NCBI GenBank assembly: GCA_034231615.1
Contig: CM067317.1
Location: forward strand, 14,892,710-14,956,709
Reading direction: 5' to 3'
Origin: Meghimatium bilineatum
Lineage: Eukaryota; Mollusca; Gastropoda; Stylommatophora; Philomycidae
DNA: 64,000 bases
Shown here: positions 13,531-24,475 of the stretch, one piece after another
Layout: each line of letters starts with the position of its first letter
Position numbering within the stretch: position 1 is the stretch's first letter
Made by a program: the position numbers and the translations under genes
The notes under the pieces: generated by a model
Seen by the model: only the letters and a program-made list of their open reading frames with translations
Told to the model about the DNA's origin: nothing
Database searches by the model: none

Positions 13531-13790
13531 AGAACATAGAATGCTTGTATACAGATATTTATTTTATGAATTTATTTATGCAAGAAAATAGAATGCTGAA
13601 AATAATTTATAGAGGAACACAGAATGATGAACTTATTTTATACCCAAAAAATGCAGAAAATAATTTATAGAAGAACATAGATGCTGATTTTATTTTGATA
13701 TATGAATTGAACAGAGAATGGTGATTTTATTTTGATATATGAATTGAAGAGAGAATGGTGATTTTATTTCCTTAGAACAGATAATATTGT
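13531..13790. repeat. Degenerate repeats around a tagaagaacatagaatg motif
   Basis: Four to six poorly conserved units containing tttatagaagaacatagaatg and gattttattttgatat. The motif reads FYRR, similar to the LINE post-RT region, so LINE origin is possible but unproven. Confidence 0.6.
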
Positions 13791-14514
13791 TTTTCCATAG
13801 AAAAATGTTGATTACATATAAAAACGGTGAATGTTCATTTTCCAAGGAAGAAAGAAGGCTGATTTTGTTTTTCAGAGATGAATACAGAAATAACAGTTAT
13901 TTCGTGTCGCAGAACGACTGAATACAATTTTCATGGCGAATTATTTTGACCTTCTTTTAGTCAACAAATACAACCCAATCCCGTGAGATAATACAGTGAC
14001 TAATACTGAATGAGTTTTCAGACTTAGAAAATGCCTTTATGTTTCTCAAACTACGCACATATTTCTGATTTGTCATGCAGTTATCTCCGCTGCTACCTAG
14101 CAGACAGAAACGTCTTTTCAAAACTCGGATCACATTTCATGGATCAAGTGCAGGTTGTGGATGTCTGGTTATTTTTACGATTGAAATCCTACATGCTGAC
14201 TGCACCTCGCTGCACCGGAAGGCGGTGTGCTCTTAAATCTGCACCACCTGGATAGATGGAGAAAAGAGGAGCCTGTTAGAATATGGGAGGAAAAAGATAA
14301 GGAGATCTCGGCGAAGTACGTGTATGTCAGAAAATCATAGACACAGGTACAGACAATAACGTAGTTAATTTATAAATAATACACGAAAAAAGATTATACA
14401 TTTTTATTTGATTAAAATATAATGTCAAAATTAGATCACTAGAACAATGTATAAAGAAGAGATCAAAACAGACAATAGAATTGACCTTAGTAGTTTGTGT
14501 TTTTTCCTCATTGT
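13791..14514. other. No gene seen
   Basis: A 74-codon frame (14031-14255) lacks any recognisable motif. Confidence 0.45.
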
Positions 14515-14735
14515 TGGTAAGTTGTTTTTCCACTTTGTTGTTTGTAAAGGTGTTTTTCACTTCGTGTTTGTTAAAGGTGGTGTTTTTCACTTAATGTTTG
14601 GTAAAGGTGGTGTTTTTCACTTCCTGTTTCGTAAAGGTGGTGTTTTACACTTCGTGTTTGATAAAGGTGGTATTTTTCACTTCGTATTTCGTAAAGGTGG
14701 TGTTTTTCGCTTCATTTTTGATAATGTGTTGTTTT
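14515..14735. repeat. 30-bp minisatellite, about 7 copies
   Basis: Units start gtaaaggtggtgtttttcac. Because 30 is a multiple of 3, a 130-codon frame (14447-14839) reads a 10-residue repeat of the type KGGVFHFVF; this is most likely incidental. Confidence 0.93.
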
Positions 14736-14854
14736 TCACGTTGCTATTATGTGATTTCCAATTCTTTATTTTGCGTGTGTGTGTTTGTCTAAAAGAGGAA
14801 AGTTCTTTATTCTCTGTCTTGCCAGTTTCATATTACTAAATTTGAGTTGTGGCA

Positions 14855-14965
14855 TAGGTCATAGTGAGATTGCTTATATCACTGGGTTGCAGCCTGCCAG
14901 GTTAGAAACCATCTCGGGGCAATAACGAACAGTGTGGTGATTTCTCGCCTGATTTCACTTCAAAT
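14855..14965 (+). repeat. SINE-D fragment
   Basis: tgccaggttagaaacc (B-box-like) and gtgatttctcgcctgat match the reverse strand of 17745-17900. Tail not identified. Confidence 0.6.
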
Positions 14966-15460
14966 CCAACGACCCAACTGTAAAGGGTACCTGACGCATG
15001 AGTTGGAGAAGGTAAACACAACAAGGAAAGGAACTGACCACAGCATTTAACAGTAGCTGCAGCTTAGTACATAACGTGTTATCTTCATCCACGACGGCAG
15101 GTTAGTAGTACGGGATGGTCAAAACCTAACATGACGCGAGACGCGGAATTTTCCACAAAAGATTGCTGAATTAAGGAAAATAATGAAAAACTCCCTTTAG
15201 ATAAGAATTATAGAACCAAATATAGAATTAATTATCAAAATTGAACATAGAATGGATTATCAATATCAACTATAGAATGGATTATAAAAATTGACTAGAA
15301 AATTAGTTATCAAATTTGACTATAAAATAACCTACCGAAATAACCCCAAAACCCGCAGAGTCGTCTCAGGAACGGAAACGGTAGCAACACTTTGGTCTGT
15401 CAAATGTCACAAAATGCAACTAATAAGGATTTGGAGTGCAGTTTACTATCCAATCCCATT
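14966..15460. other. Spacer with degenerate tatagaatggattat repeats
   Basis: About four loose units of a tatagaatggattat-like motif at 15205-15320; no gene. Confidence 0.55.
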
Positions 15461-15487
15461 CTGTCTGTCTGTCTGTATGTCTGTCTT

Positions 15488-15530
<43 letters not shown>

Positions 15531-15590
15531 GCCTGTCTGTCTGCCTGCCTGCCTGCCTGCCTGCATGCCCGCCCGCCTGCCCGACCGCCC
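15461..15590. repeat. (CTGT)n to (CTGC)n tetranucleotide tract
   Basis: CTGT repeats grade into CTGC and then CCGC. The 90-106-codon frames through it are repeat artefacts. Confidence 0.96.
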
Positions 15591-15939
15591 GCAAAAACTC
15601 AAACCTTATGAAAGACCCAACTTGCCCTTGTTATTTTCAAGTCATTGTCCACGTTTCTATGTGATATAACAACATCGATGTAATATTTTAGTTAAGGTTC
15701 TAATGTTAGACTTTATTTACATTTAATTTTTTTCCCAATATTCTTCACTGCAAAATGGACATTTTTCTTTTATTTTGCAATGAAGAATGAAGAATATATG
15801 AAAGAAAAATCAAAACAATCGACCAAATAAAATATATAATATATAAATACAAAAAGTTGACTGACCATGACAATTATTTTGAAGAGGATGTAGTTCTACC
15901 TTGTACTTTAACTTCACTGGTGGACAAACTTCTCTAGTT

Positions 15940-16165
15940 AGATAAGTATATTTGTATTTTATTATACTCCTGCTTTTCTTTCACTTTTACTCTTTCTTCT
16001 TATCTTGTTGTGCGTGTCTTCCGTTTAATCTTTCTCTTATCATTTCTCCTTTATTATCTACTTTCGCTCGTATCTTCCTATAATAGTTTATGTCTCTTTT
16101 TGCAAAATTCAGATTCGTTACTTATTGTGTTCTGAAGAAGATATTTTGGTAGAAACGTCATCTAT
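15940..16165 (+). repeat. Pyrimidine-rich tract ending in a GAAACGTC motif
   Basis: A CT-rich stretch followed by ctgaagaagatatt and agaaacgtcatc (16131-16161). The arrangement recurs at 46226-46765 and, reversed, at 32471 and 58198. I take it as the end of a dispersed retroelement, possibly Penelope-like. Confidence 0.5.
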
Positions 16166-16714
16166 ATTTGTGGATGTTGTTAATGTGTTATGTATGTTGA
16201 TATTGACAACACTCTTTACATATTTCTGTTTTTTCGTTATTTCTCTGTATATTCCCAGCCATCTCTTGTACGATGGGCTGTTCCCAGACACTGAAGATTT
16301 CCCATTAAGAGAGAAAACACCGTTGTCGGGGGAAAAAACCACACTGAAAATGCGAGGTCTAGAATAACATAGGGCAAATGACAAAATAAACGGCAAATAA
16401 CTGGCTATTACCGTCTGACATCTTTCTCAGACAAATATCTGACTGTCATATTTGTTTGATTAAGTTGTTTGCAATATTTTCAAATATTACTTATGGTTAT
16501 TGTTACTTTTGTGATTATCAGATAAAAATGTGCGTTTAAATCATAATTCCTTTAACAAATCTAAAAGTTACAGTTCCACGAGAGAAACATAAGCAAGAGA
16601 ATTATTGGAACCACTAAGTATTTGAGTTTTCTGTCAAACAATTTTAAATAATCGTTTCTGTTCAATCTGTTGATATTATTTGTCTTATGATTGTGGACTC
16701 CGTTTAGTTCTGAA
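16166..16714. other. No gene seen
   Basis: Two overlapping frames on opposite strands (about 16118-16396) have no domain. Confidence 0.45.
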
Positions 16715-16870
16715 GAACAGTTGAGTTCACATCAAAGATGATATTATAGGGAACAGTTGATCAACGGTGATGGTGCAGGGAACAGTTGAATTCACATCAA
16801 AGATGTTCCTGCAGGGAACAGTTGAGATCTGAGGTCACATCAAAGATGATCCTACATGCAACGGTTGTGT
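16715..16870. repeat. Irregular repeat, about 4 copies
   Basis: gaacagttga recurs with spacings of 37, 29 and 36, with ttcacatcaaagatg between. Confidence 0.8.
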
Positions 16871-16921
16871 GCTGTTAAAATCAAGAAAGTTGATCAAAAA
16901 ATATTTCTCTTGATAACATCA

Positions 16922-17032
16922 GGGAACATGTCTAGGTGTAATTTCTCACAGGGAACTGTCTAGCTGTGATTTTTCACATGGAACTGTCTAGATGTGATTT
17001 TTCACATGGAACTGTCTAGATGTGATTTCTCA
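16922..17032. repeat. 28-bp minisatellite, 4 copies
   Basis: Units ggaactgtctagatgtgatt followed by tttcacat. Confidence 0.92.
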
Positions 17033-17616
17033 CAATCGTTATTATGGATGAAGATAGGGATATTTGACTATCTTTTGTAGTGATGTTCTCAATGTGGCAC
17101 GGTCTATGACCGTAACGAATTATAGTTTGTTTATTATTATTCATGGTTGTGAATGGATATCATTGCACTCCGGACATATCTAGAGGTGGTATGTGCTCCG
17201 TAGCACATGACATGATGATGGTTCCTGTAACTCGCAGGTTACATATTTTTGTCTGTCCAGTTCTACTACTCCCACACTTAATACCGAATCTTCAAAACAT
17301 CATCAGAAGGCAGTAGACAGGATTTGAACCAGATCCATTCAGCTGACACGTATTCTCCTGACAATTTGAGTAAACACGTTTTCCAAGTTGATCACAACGG
17401 ATCTCTAAAAAAATCGTGCCATTCTAGTCAAGACTTCTAGCTTGTATGTTCTCAAGCTACTATGAATATGGACTGGTCGACATAAACATAGATAACCACA
17501 CACACACACACTCACACACATACACACTGCATACGTGTGTAATTTCCACGACGTCCACTAGTATTTGACCGAAGTACCTGCCATTAGGCCTCAGTGCTGC
17601 AAAGATCACTAGGTCT
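17033..17616. other. No gene; short (CA)n
   Basis: CA-rich run at about 17497-17526; otherwise unassigned. Confidence 0.55.
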
Positions 17617-17660
17617 ACTAGTAAACATAACTAGTAAACATAACTAGTAAACATAACTAG
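17617..17660. repeat. 13-bp repeat, about 3.5 copies
   Basis: tagtaaacataac in tandem. Confidence 0.9.
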
Positions 17661-17744
17661 TAAACAGAGTTGCTTGAGATATAACATGGACAAATTGTAC
17701 ATATATTGCTTTTATTATAATCACTTCAATGATTGGCGTCTGGT

Positions 17745-17900
17745 ATTCATTCACAGCTGAGTCGACTTGAGGAGTGGTCGTGTCAAGCGAGAAATCACAA
17801 CCCGGATTTATTTTGGTTCTAATGTGGTTTTGAACCTGGCACGCAGTAATCCAGTCATAGCAAGCAAGCTGACTATCTACTAGACTACCGCGCCTATCAT
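17745..17900 (-). repeat. SINE-D copy
   Basis: The reverse strand has a tRNA-like head (tagtctagtagatag, then ggttcaaaacc as B box) followed by gtgatttctcgcttgac, shared with 14855-14965. Confidence 0.65.
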
Positions 17901-17902
17901 AA

Positions 17903-18090
17903 ACATGGTAGCATACCCAATTCAGGAAGTAGCAATCAAACCGTCACGTCTTTACTGCTATCACTTTCAGGGCAATATTTACACTCATAAGGCAACCATT
18001 GCTTTTACACAATCCTTATGCGCAACTTCCTGCGGCGAACCTTGGTTAGCCATGATGATTACTGCACACTCTGTCACTGAGCCGAACCCG
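17903..18090 (-). repeat. SINE-C copy, decayed
   Basis: Reverse-strand match to the SINE at 48685-48906 along most of its length, including ggtagcata...ccagga and gcaaccattgctttt. Substitutions are many, so it is an old copy. Confidence 0.75.
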
Positions 18091-18839
18091 TTCATAACCA
18101 GTTGATGATGATCCCGTTCGTAACCAGTTGTTCAAATGTCAAATAATGCCTATTTTCGTGGAGGGAGTTGCATGGCGGATGTAATCATAAAATAACAGAT
18201 GTGTCTATGCTGCAGTGATTATGTAATAAACAATCAAGTATAAAAGTGACTATAAAATCCTAACTATCAATTTTAAACATATATAACTAGCAATAAAACA
18301 AAGAACAATGACAACTTTCCACGTTAAAGTCCAACAACGACCTTTCTCCAGAAACACATAACATAACAAAAACAAAAATCACACAATCATAAATATATTC
18401 ACAATTAGAATGGACATGTCTTCCTCACCAAATTTCTCACAAATTACAAGTGATTTTGTAGGTAATAAAAAACGTTTAATAGGTCGTCATTGCCTTCTGA
18501 ATGATCCGGATAAAGAAATGTCTGCGACATAATTTCAACATAGTGTCTTGACCATTCCATACCTGCTATGTACCTGCCTTCGACAGAGACGAATAGTTGG
18601 TAGGCAATTCTCAGTTGTGGATCTGCTCTGTACGTGCCTGCCACAGTGGCAGACAGTTGGTAGGCCGTTGAGATTTACTCTGTACTTGCGCAATACACAG
18701 ACAGAAAATTGGTAAGCAGTTCTAGATCTGTTCTGTAGCTGCCCGCCACAGAGACGGATAATTGCTAGCTAACGTAAACTGAACTACATGTCTGAGTCCT
18801 TCTTCCTAATGAACAATATGAACGAGTCACTTCCTATTG
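18091..18839. other. No gene confirmed
   Basis: Some internal similarity around tctgctctgtacgtgcctgc and gacagttggtaggc at 18540-18770 (diverged repeats); a 66-codon frame on the - strand runs through it. Confidence 0.45.
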
Positions 18840-18915
18840 GGGCCAAGATAGCATAGTATCTAAGTCACTCACTCGCCATCCAGCAGACGTGTTGTATCAA
18901 GTTCATTGGTCACTT
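18840..18915 (+). repeat. tRNA-like SINE head fragment
   Basis: tagcatagtatctaagtcactcactcgcc has an A-box-like start, with a weak B box (atcaagttcattgg). Confidence 0.4.
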
Positions 18916-18954
18916 GTAATTTTCAACAACAACAAAAATTGCAATAATGTTGCG

Positions 18955-19512
18955 TCAAAGCACCAAGTAATGGTGCACCAAGCAAAGCACCAAGTAATGG
19001 TGCACCAAGCAAAGCACCAAGTAATGGTGCACCAAGCAACGCATTAAGTAATGGTGCACCAAGCAAAGCACCAAGTAATGGTGCACCAAGCAAAGCACCA
19101 AGTAATGGTGCACCAAGCAAAGTACTAAGTAATGGTGCACCAAGCAAAGCACCAAGTAATGGTGCACCAAGCAAAGCACCACGTAATGGTGCACCAAGCA
19201 AAGCACCAAGTAATGGTGCACCAAGCAAAGCACCAAGTAATGGTGCACCAAGCAAAGCACCAAGTAATGGTGCACCAAGCAAAGCACCAAGTAATGGTGC
19301 ACCAAGCAAAGCATTAAGTAATGGTGCACCAAGCAAAGCACCAAGTAATGGTGCACCAAGCAAAGCACCAAGTAATGGTGCACCAAGCAAAGTACTAAGT
19401 AATGGTGCACCAAGCAAAGCACCAAGTAATGGTGCACCAAGCAAAGCACCACGTAATGGTGCACCAAGCAAAGCACCAAGTAATGGTGCACCAAGCAAAG
19501 CACCAAGTAATG
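18955..19512. repeat. 27-bp minisatellite, about 20 copies, with 270-bp higher-order repeat
   Basis: Units caccaagtaatggtgcacca plus agcaaag. Marker variants recur exactly 270 bp apart: gcattaag at 19041 and 19311, agtactaag at 19121 and 19391, ccacgtaatgg at 19179 and 19449. All 10-unit blocks are thus copies of one another. The period is a multiple of 3, so one + and two - strand frames of 61-219 codons stay open (MVHQAKHQV; YLVLCLVHH; LLGALLGAP); these are not accepted as genes. Confidence 0.97.
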
Positions 19513-19689
19513 GGAGCCAGTGCTCATACTCTGGGGAGGTCGATACACATCCACATCTCTTTTGAATAAATGGCGAATGCACGGGAACACGCCTGGTTGA
19601 CGACGCTGTTACGTAACACCGTTACTTGACATTTAGATAGCTACCAGTAAAATTCGGACCATCTGCATAACTTGCCACATTGTGGGACA

Positions 19690-20350
19690 TAATTATCATT
19701 AAGTGCCTCCGCAACGAAGGTTGCCTGCAACGTATCTCCAACATCCCCTGTCTCTTGTCTTGGTTGTGCACTCTGCTAGACCTTAACCTGTCTTTCGTGT
19801 GATGTTACTCTCCCACTTGTATCTCTGCCTACCTTCTTGCTCGCTTCCCTTTAATTTTACCTTCAAGTAAGTTTTTCAATAAAGTGTCATGTCTTTTAAT
19901 GTGTCCAAAATATTTTATTTGCCTGATCTTTATTTCTCTTAGTAGTTCTTTCTTCATATTAAGTGTCTTTAGTACGTATCTCTTTATTTGTTTTCTTCTC
20001 TTTTCATGATGTTCTCCATATTCTTCTATATACCCACATCTCAAAGGCATCAATTTTGTCTTCTAATTGTTTATTTAGTGTCCATGTTTCTGAGCCATAC
20101 ATTAAAATAGAATAGCTGTAGCATTTTATAATCCTCATTTTTAACTTGTTTGTAATTTGTTTAGATAATAATTTCCTCATGTCATTGAAGGTACTTTTAG
20201 CCATTCCTATTCTCCTTTTAACTTCTGTTTCACATCTGCCATCATATGTGACTATGTGTCCAAGATATTGATACTGTTTTACTTGTTGTAGTTTCTCTCC
20301 CTGTATGTTTATGTTTACCTCCTGTAACATAGAAACCTCCTGTAACATCT
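19690..20350 (-). mobile_element. LINE-E, 3' half copy
   Basis: The - strand encodes YQYLGHIVTYDGRCETEVKR, MAKSTFNDMRKLLSKQ, ILMYGSETWTLNKQLEDKID, FEMWVYRRIWRTS, then after a frame break KIRQIKYFGHIKRHD and LLEGKIKGKRARR. The decayed end matches CWRSVAANLHCGDGT of the copy at 55880. This is the post-RT part of a LINE; the RT catalytic box is not present. Confidence 0.87.
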
Positions 20351-20980
20351 GGGAGATACAGTAAATTAAATAGTTACTTAGCTATACACGTCCACAATTA
20401 TAATAACAATAGTAGTAATATCAACTGATGACTTTGCTTCAATTAGAAACATGAAAATGTGTCAATTATTATTATCTTAACCATCACTCCAAATTTCTAC
20501 TTCATAGATAAAAAATTGATGTGTAATGCTTGTAATGTTATGAATGGGTTGGTGGTGCTAAACTGTGTTGAAATAGTTAGTGCCCCGGCACCCAAATCAA
20601 ATATGACCTACTTTTCTGTCCGCGTGACGCCGTTCAAGCCAGGGCATGTCCACATCATGAAAAAGTATTTTCAGTTCTTCCTAGCGGTATTGTCTTAAAG
20701 AACACAAACAAGGAATGTAATCGGAGGGTTATTTTAGAGGGTAAAGTTCAAAGCGCGACTCAAGTATTTTTCGGAAAAGTCTCAACGGATAGTGTGTCAA
20801 AGCGCGCGAACATGTAGTGTTTCACACCCCCATGACCTAGTTCGAGGAACGCCAAAAAAAAGGTCAAAGTCATGAACAAGGAAGTAACCGTCATTGGTCA
20901 TGTGATCTCTATAAATGTTATCTTGTAAACATGCGTGTTACGTGACACAGGACTGGACAAGTTGGATTGGATGTCTTGAA
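20351..20980. other. No gene confirmed
   Basis: A 79-codon frame (20459-20698) with no recognisable domain. The 20600-20900 part is richer in CG dinucleotides (agcgcgcgaac). Confidence 0.4.
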
Positions 20981-21115
20981 CTTCGGTGTGGTACAGGGCC
21001 CCTGTGACGCCTAATGCAACGAGTTCGAAACCCGCCGTAGGCAATTGTGCATCCGAATCGTTCAGAAAGCAATGATAAACTACAGAGCGTATTTATATCA
21101 CAAAATCAATAAATT
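20981..21115 (+). repeat. SINE-C copy
   Basis: tRNA-like head with B box gagttcgaaaccc, then ggcaattgtgcatccg and gttcagaaagcaatg, as in 48685-48906. Truncated after gcgtatttatat. Confidence 0.8.
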
Positions 21116-21124
21116 GCAAACGAT

Positions 21125-21840
21125 GAAAAAAAAGCTAAAGATGAGAATTAAAAAATGCTACAAATGTTCAATATTTATGTACGGACCTTAATCAATAATA
21201 TTGTAAAAAAGACAACCATTTTTTGGCCACTTCATGAGATAGGCAGATTTGGAGAACATAGTCACAACAGGCAAAATTGAAGCAACAGAGAAGAGGGCGA
21301 CAACGTGAGAAAATATTAGACAGTATGACAACCTGGCACGTCAGAGAGACAACAACGATATCGATACATAATACAGTGGACAGAGAGCTGTGGAGAGCCA
21401 TGACCGCCTACGCCAGCCCGCATGACAGATGATGATGATGATGATGTACAGCCCAGAAACAATAACAACGAACAAACAACTAGAAGACAGAATTGATACA
21501 TTTGAGATGTGGATATATAGAAGAATAGGTCGAACTTCTTGGGAAGAGAAAGAACGAACACAGAGGTTCTAACAAAATTTCGAATGAAACAAAAAAAAAC
21601 ATTAAAAGAAATAGCGAACAAACTCAATGAATTATTTTGGACATATTAAAAGACATGACACTTTGTTGCAGACCTCACTTGAGGGTACTCAGGACAGTCG
21701 AGCAGATGGTAGGCAGAGATACAAGTGGGAAAGAAACAAAAATCACGAGATGGACAGGTTACAGTTTAGCAGAGTGTACCACCAACCAGACCAAGGCAAG
21801 ACATAGGGCATGTTATGAAAATACACAACTATTCTTAGTA
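21125..21840 (+). mobile_element. LINE-E copy, interrupted by LINE-A
   Basis: Left block 21125-21182 encodes LKMRIKKCYKCSIFMYG. The right block 21444-21840 resumes with KQLEDRIDTFEMWIYRRIGR (one frame break nearby) and ends with RQRYKWERNK and a TRWTGYSLAECTT-like stretch. The 261 bp between are LINE-A. The two blocks align to consecutive parts of the copy at 19690-20350. Confidence 0.85.
21183..21443 (+). mobile_element. LINE-A, short 3' end copy
   Basis: Encodes a decayed FFGHFMR, VTTGKIEATE, DRELWRAMTAYAS with a (GAT)n tail, as in LINE-A at 1569-2503. Flanked by atgtac at 21177-21182 and 21444-21449, a 6-bp target duplication within LINE-E. Confidence 0.85.
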
Positions 21841-21944
21841 TTCTGAAGCAGTGCTTCCCAACTTTTTTTTGTGCCCTTGTCCACTTTTAAGACATATTTC
21901 TCTTACTTGCTCCGCCTGATACCTTTTTCTAAAAAAAAATAATT

Positions 21945-23258
21945 ATCTTCCTGTCAGTCAGATCCTCTTTTACCAAGTTTGACACACAGGGCGGATGTCA
22001 TAGTTCTCCATGCCTGTCGGTCAGTTGCTAGGGATTGCGGGTCTTGTGCATTTATGCCTGTTGATTTTAATTCGTTCATAAATGTTCTTCTGAGCGTTGT
22101 TTTTGGTCTTCCCTGTATTCTCTCCCCGTCTGGTGTCCACATAAAGGCTTGTCGTGGAATTCCGTCTTCCTTCATTCTTCTTCTTGGTCATACGCCTTGC
22201 GGCGGACCCTCTGAAAGCATTCCGCTGACCGTCCTGAGAAGGACGTATGAGGGTGATCTGCGTTGTGTCATGTTTTACAGCAAGCTGCGTTATCTGCGCC
22301 TTTCGACCTGACACATCCGTCTTCAGCCAGCATTTTTTTTGGGCCGGGTTGGCATTCCCGTATCTTCGATCCCTAGTACTTGGCCAGGCTACAGCAGGAT
22401 TGCTGCACTCCTGTTTCCAGGCCCACTGCGTGGAAGTGTACTGAGGGTCTTGGCCAGCTGTGGTTCGCTGACCCTGATGCTGGACCAGCTATGTAGCGCC
22501 GGCCTGTGCACTCTGGTGTGCATGACATCTCTGGGCCCTTCCTTCATTCTAAGTACGTGGCCGATGTATGTCCAGCGACGTTTTCTGATGATGATCTTCA
22601 CGTATTCTGTTTGTCTTCTCACTTAGTATGTCACTTGATTTGAAGTGTTTCCAATTAGTATTTGTGATTTTTCTGAGTCATCTATTCTCGAAGGCAACTA
22701 ACTTCTTATCCATTATTGTGGTAGATTTCCAACTTTCACATCCATATGTCAATGATGGAATCACACTTGCATTGAATAGTCGCAGTTTAATGTGTTTACT
22801 TGCAATCTTCGATCTCCAGATGTTTGAGAGTTTGTTAAAGGTGTTGGAGGCGAGACCGATTCGAGTCTTCATTTCTGAGTTGGTATCCTCGTCTGCTGTT
22901 ATCTTGCTTCCCAAATATACGAAATCTGAAACGTTGTCTAGTATATTATCATCTAGTTTAATTGATTCTGTCAGGCCGGTAAAGTTCATGATTTTCGTTG
23001 TATGTGTGTTTATTTGAAGGCCTATCTGTTGTGCAAAAATTTTGAGTCTTTCTGTTTTTCTTGGAAATCTTGGTGTGTTGAACTCAGGAGAGCAATATCA
23101 TCTGCGAAGGTTAGATTTTTTATGGTCTTGTTGTTTACCCATTTTATTCCTAGCTGTTTTTGGTCTGTGCACTTCCTCATCACCCAGTCAATCGCGATGC
23201 AAAACAGTACTGGGGACAAAGCACATCCTTTCTTTATAAGCTATCAAAGTTTTATTAA
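21945..23258 (-). mobile_element. LINE-B, 5'-truncated, itself hit by a SINE
   Basis: The - strand encodes SPVLFCIAIDWVMRKCTD and the catalytic NLTFADDIALLSS (about 23120), then FVYLGSKITADEDTNSEMKT, NTFNKLSNIWRSKIASKHIK, IPSLTYGCESW, RRWTYIGHVLRMKEG. The reading resumes beyond the SINE at 22178 with MKEDGIPRQAFMWTPDGER, GRPKTTLRRTFMNELK and ATDRQAWRTMTSALCVKLGK. Several frame breaks. Possible diverged target duplication ataattatcttcctg / ataatttcctg. Confidence 0.88.
22179..22537 (-). repeat. SINE sharing the SINE-A core but with a different head and tail
   Basis: A perfect 13-bp target duplication cttccttcattct (22166-22178; 22538-22550) bounds a 359-bp insert in LINE-B. On the - strand the middle reads ggatgtgtcaggtcgaaagg, then gcagataacgcag and catgacacaacgca, the same central domain as SINE-A. 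The 5' part (gggcccagagatgtcatg...) and 3' part (ggaatgctttcagagggtcc...) do not match SINE-A. Confidence 0.88.
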
Positions 23259-23421
23259 TTTTATATCGCTATAATTTCCTGCTTGTCATTTAAGTGGTCA
23301 CCTTGCTGTGTATTTAGGTGGTCACCCCTGGTCGGATATACTACCGCAGTTTAAATTTGATTTCCCGTGATCCCTCTGCATGTCTCCGTGGCCCCTAGGT
23401 GGACCATGTTGAGAACCACTG

Positions 23422-24179
23422 TTGAAAAGCAATTTTTTTTTTAAAAATAGCTAAAAAATTGTGTAGCAGGTTATATCTCCCCAAGGTTATTGCAAATGTA
23501 GCGGGGCGTAGGTCCAATCTTTAAAAGGGCGGTGCATTTCCCCCCCCCCCCCCCAAAAAAATCATTTCTGGGATTGATTTTCTAGGAAACATTTGTAAAC
23601 ATATCATATCCCCTTATAACAGCTTAATCGAAACCGACTTATATGAAAGCAAAAAGCAGCTCATATATGGGAATACCCCAAAGTTCTGTGACGATTCTTC
23701 CTAATCCGGAATCGAACCCGACAAAATATTTACGTAATAACAGAAATTCGCACTGTACAGCATAAACAATAAGGAAAATAAATAATTGGAGATTATGAAA
23801 AGTGTTAATTAGGAAAATATGTTATAAAAATATGCGATAGAGATATTTAACTGGTAAAGATGAGGAGAGTTTATGTGTTTCCTGTTTTTGTACATGTGCC
23901 CTTTCTGCTATTACATATTGTCTCCAATTTTACTAAAGGGATTCAAACCCTCATCTCATTTTGTACGGAATTCAGATGGGTTACATCATACTTTTGTCTA
24001 TGTAGGTATGATCCCCATGTTCAAATTACAGAGTCGCAGTTGCAACTTCGCAATAGATGAACTGTGAAGCTTGACAAATCCTTCATTGTTAGTCGGTGGA
24101 ACAATATATATGCAATTCTGCACTTGATCATTGATGTTTCTTTAACAGATATGCATAAGAAAATATGCAAGACTGACCA
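23422..24179. other. No gene; poly(C) at 23540-23554
   Basis: 15 C followed by A7. Two small overlapping frames at 23860-24067 lack features. Confidence 0.55.
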
Positions 24180-24475
24180 AACTAGACAAAAATGAGAAAT
24201 GATGAAATCAGGAGAAGAATCGGTTTAAGACCATGCACATAATACATTGAAAAACAATAAATAAAATAGTTTGGATACCTTATGAAAATGAACCATAACC
24301 ATCTGCCAACAAGAACATATAACATCAGAAGATTCGGATAAAAGGTCACAGGAAATTCTAGAACAAGATGGATAGATACCATCAAGACAACACTGAACAA
24401 ATACAGATTCAACGCAGCCAAGGCAACACATCAGGTCTTGGATAGACAAAATAAGCTCCCAGTCATCACCCCTAC
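24180..24475 (+). mobile_element. LINE-D, 3' end copy
   Basis: The + strand reads MRNDEIRRRIGLRPCT, stop, IKWFGYLMKMNHNHLPTRTY, NSRTRWIDTIKTTLNKYRF and AAKATHQVLDRQNKLP. Same architecture as 7230-7530, with three or so disabling changes. Confidence 0.85.

Larger units (their letters stand above)
21849..23421. mobile_element. hAT-type non-autonomous transposon carrying nested insertions
   Basis: The left end cagtgcttcccaac (21849-21862) and right end gttgagaaccactg (23408-23421) are near-perfect inverted repeats of the CAGTG-type used by hAT elements. The flanks ttctgaag and ttgaaaag agree at 6 of 8 positions, fitting the 8-bp duplication of hAT. Without the LINE inside, the element would be about 260 bp. 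No transposase is seen. Confidence 0.8.

Noticed and set aside
15291-15669. Cys/Leu/Ser frames over (CTGT)n
   Set aside because: Tetranucleotide repeat translation artefact.
18923-19590. 211-219-codon frames on the - strand (LLGALLGAP, YLVLCLVHH repeats)
   Set aside because: A 27-bp period keeps several frames open at once, so open length is not evidence of coding.
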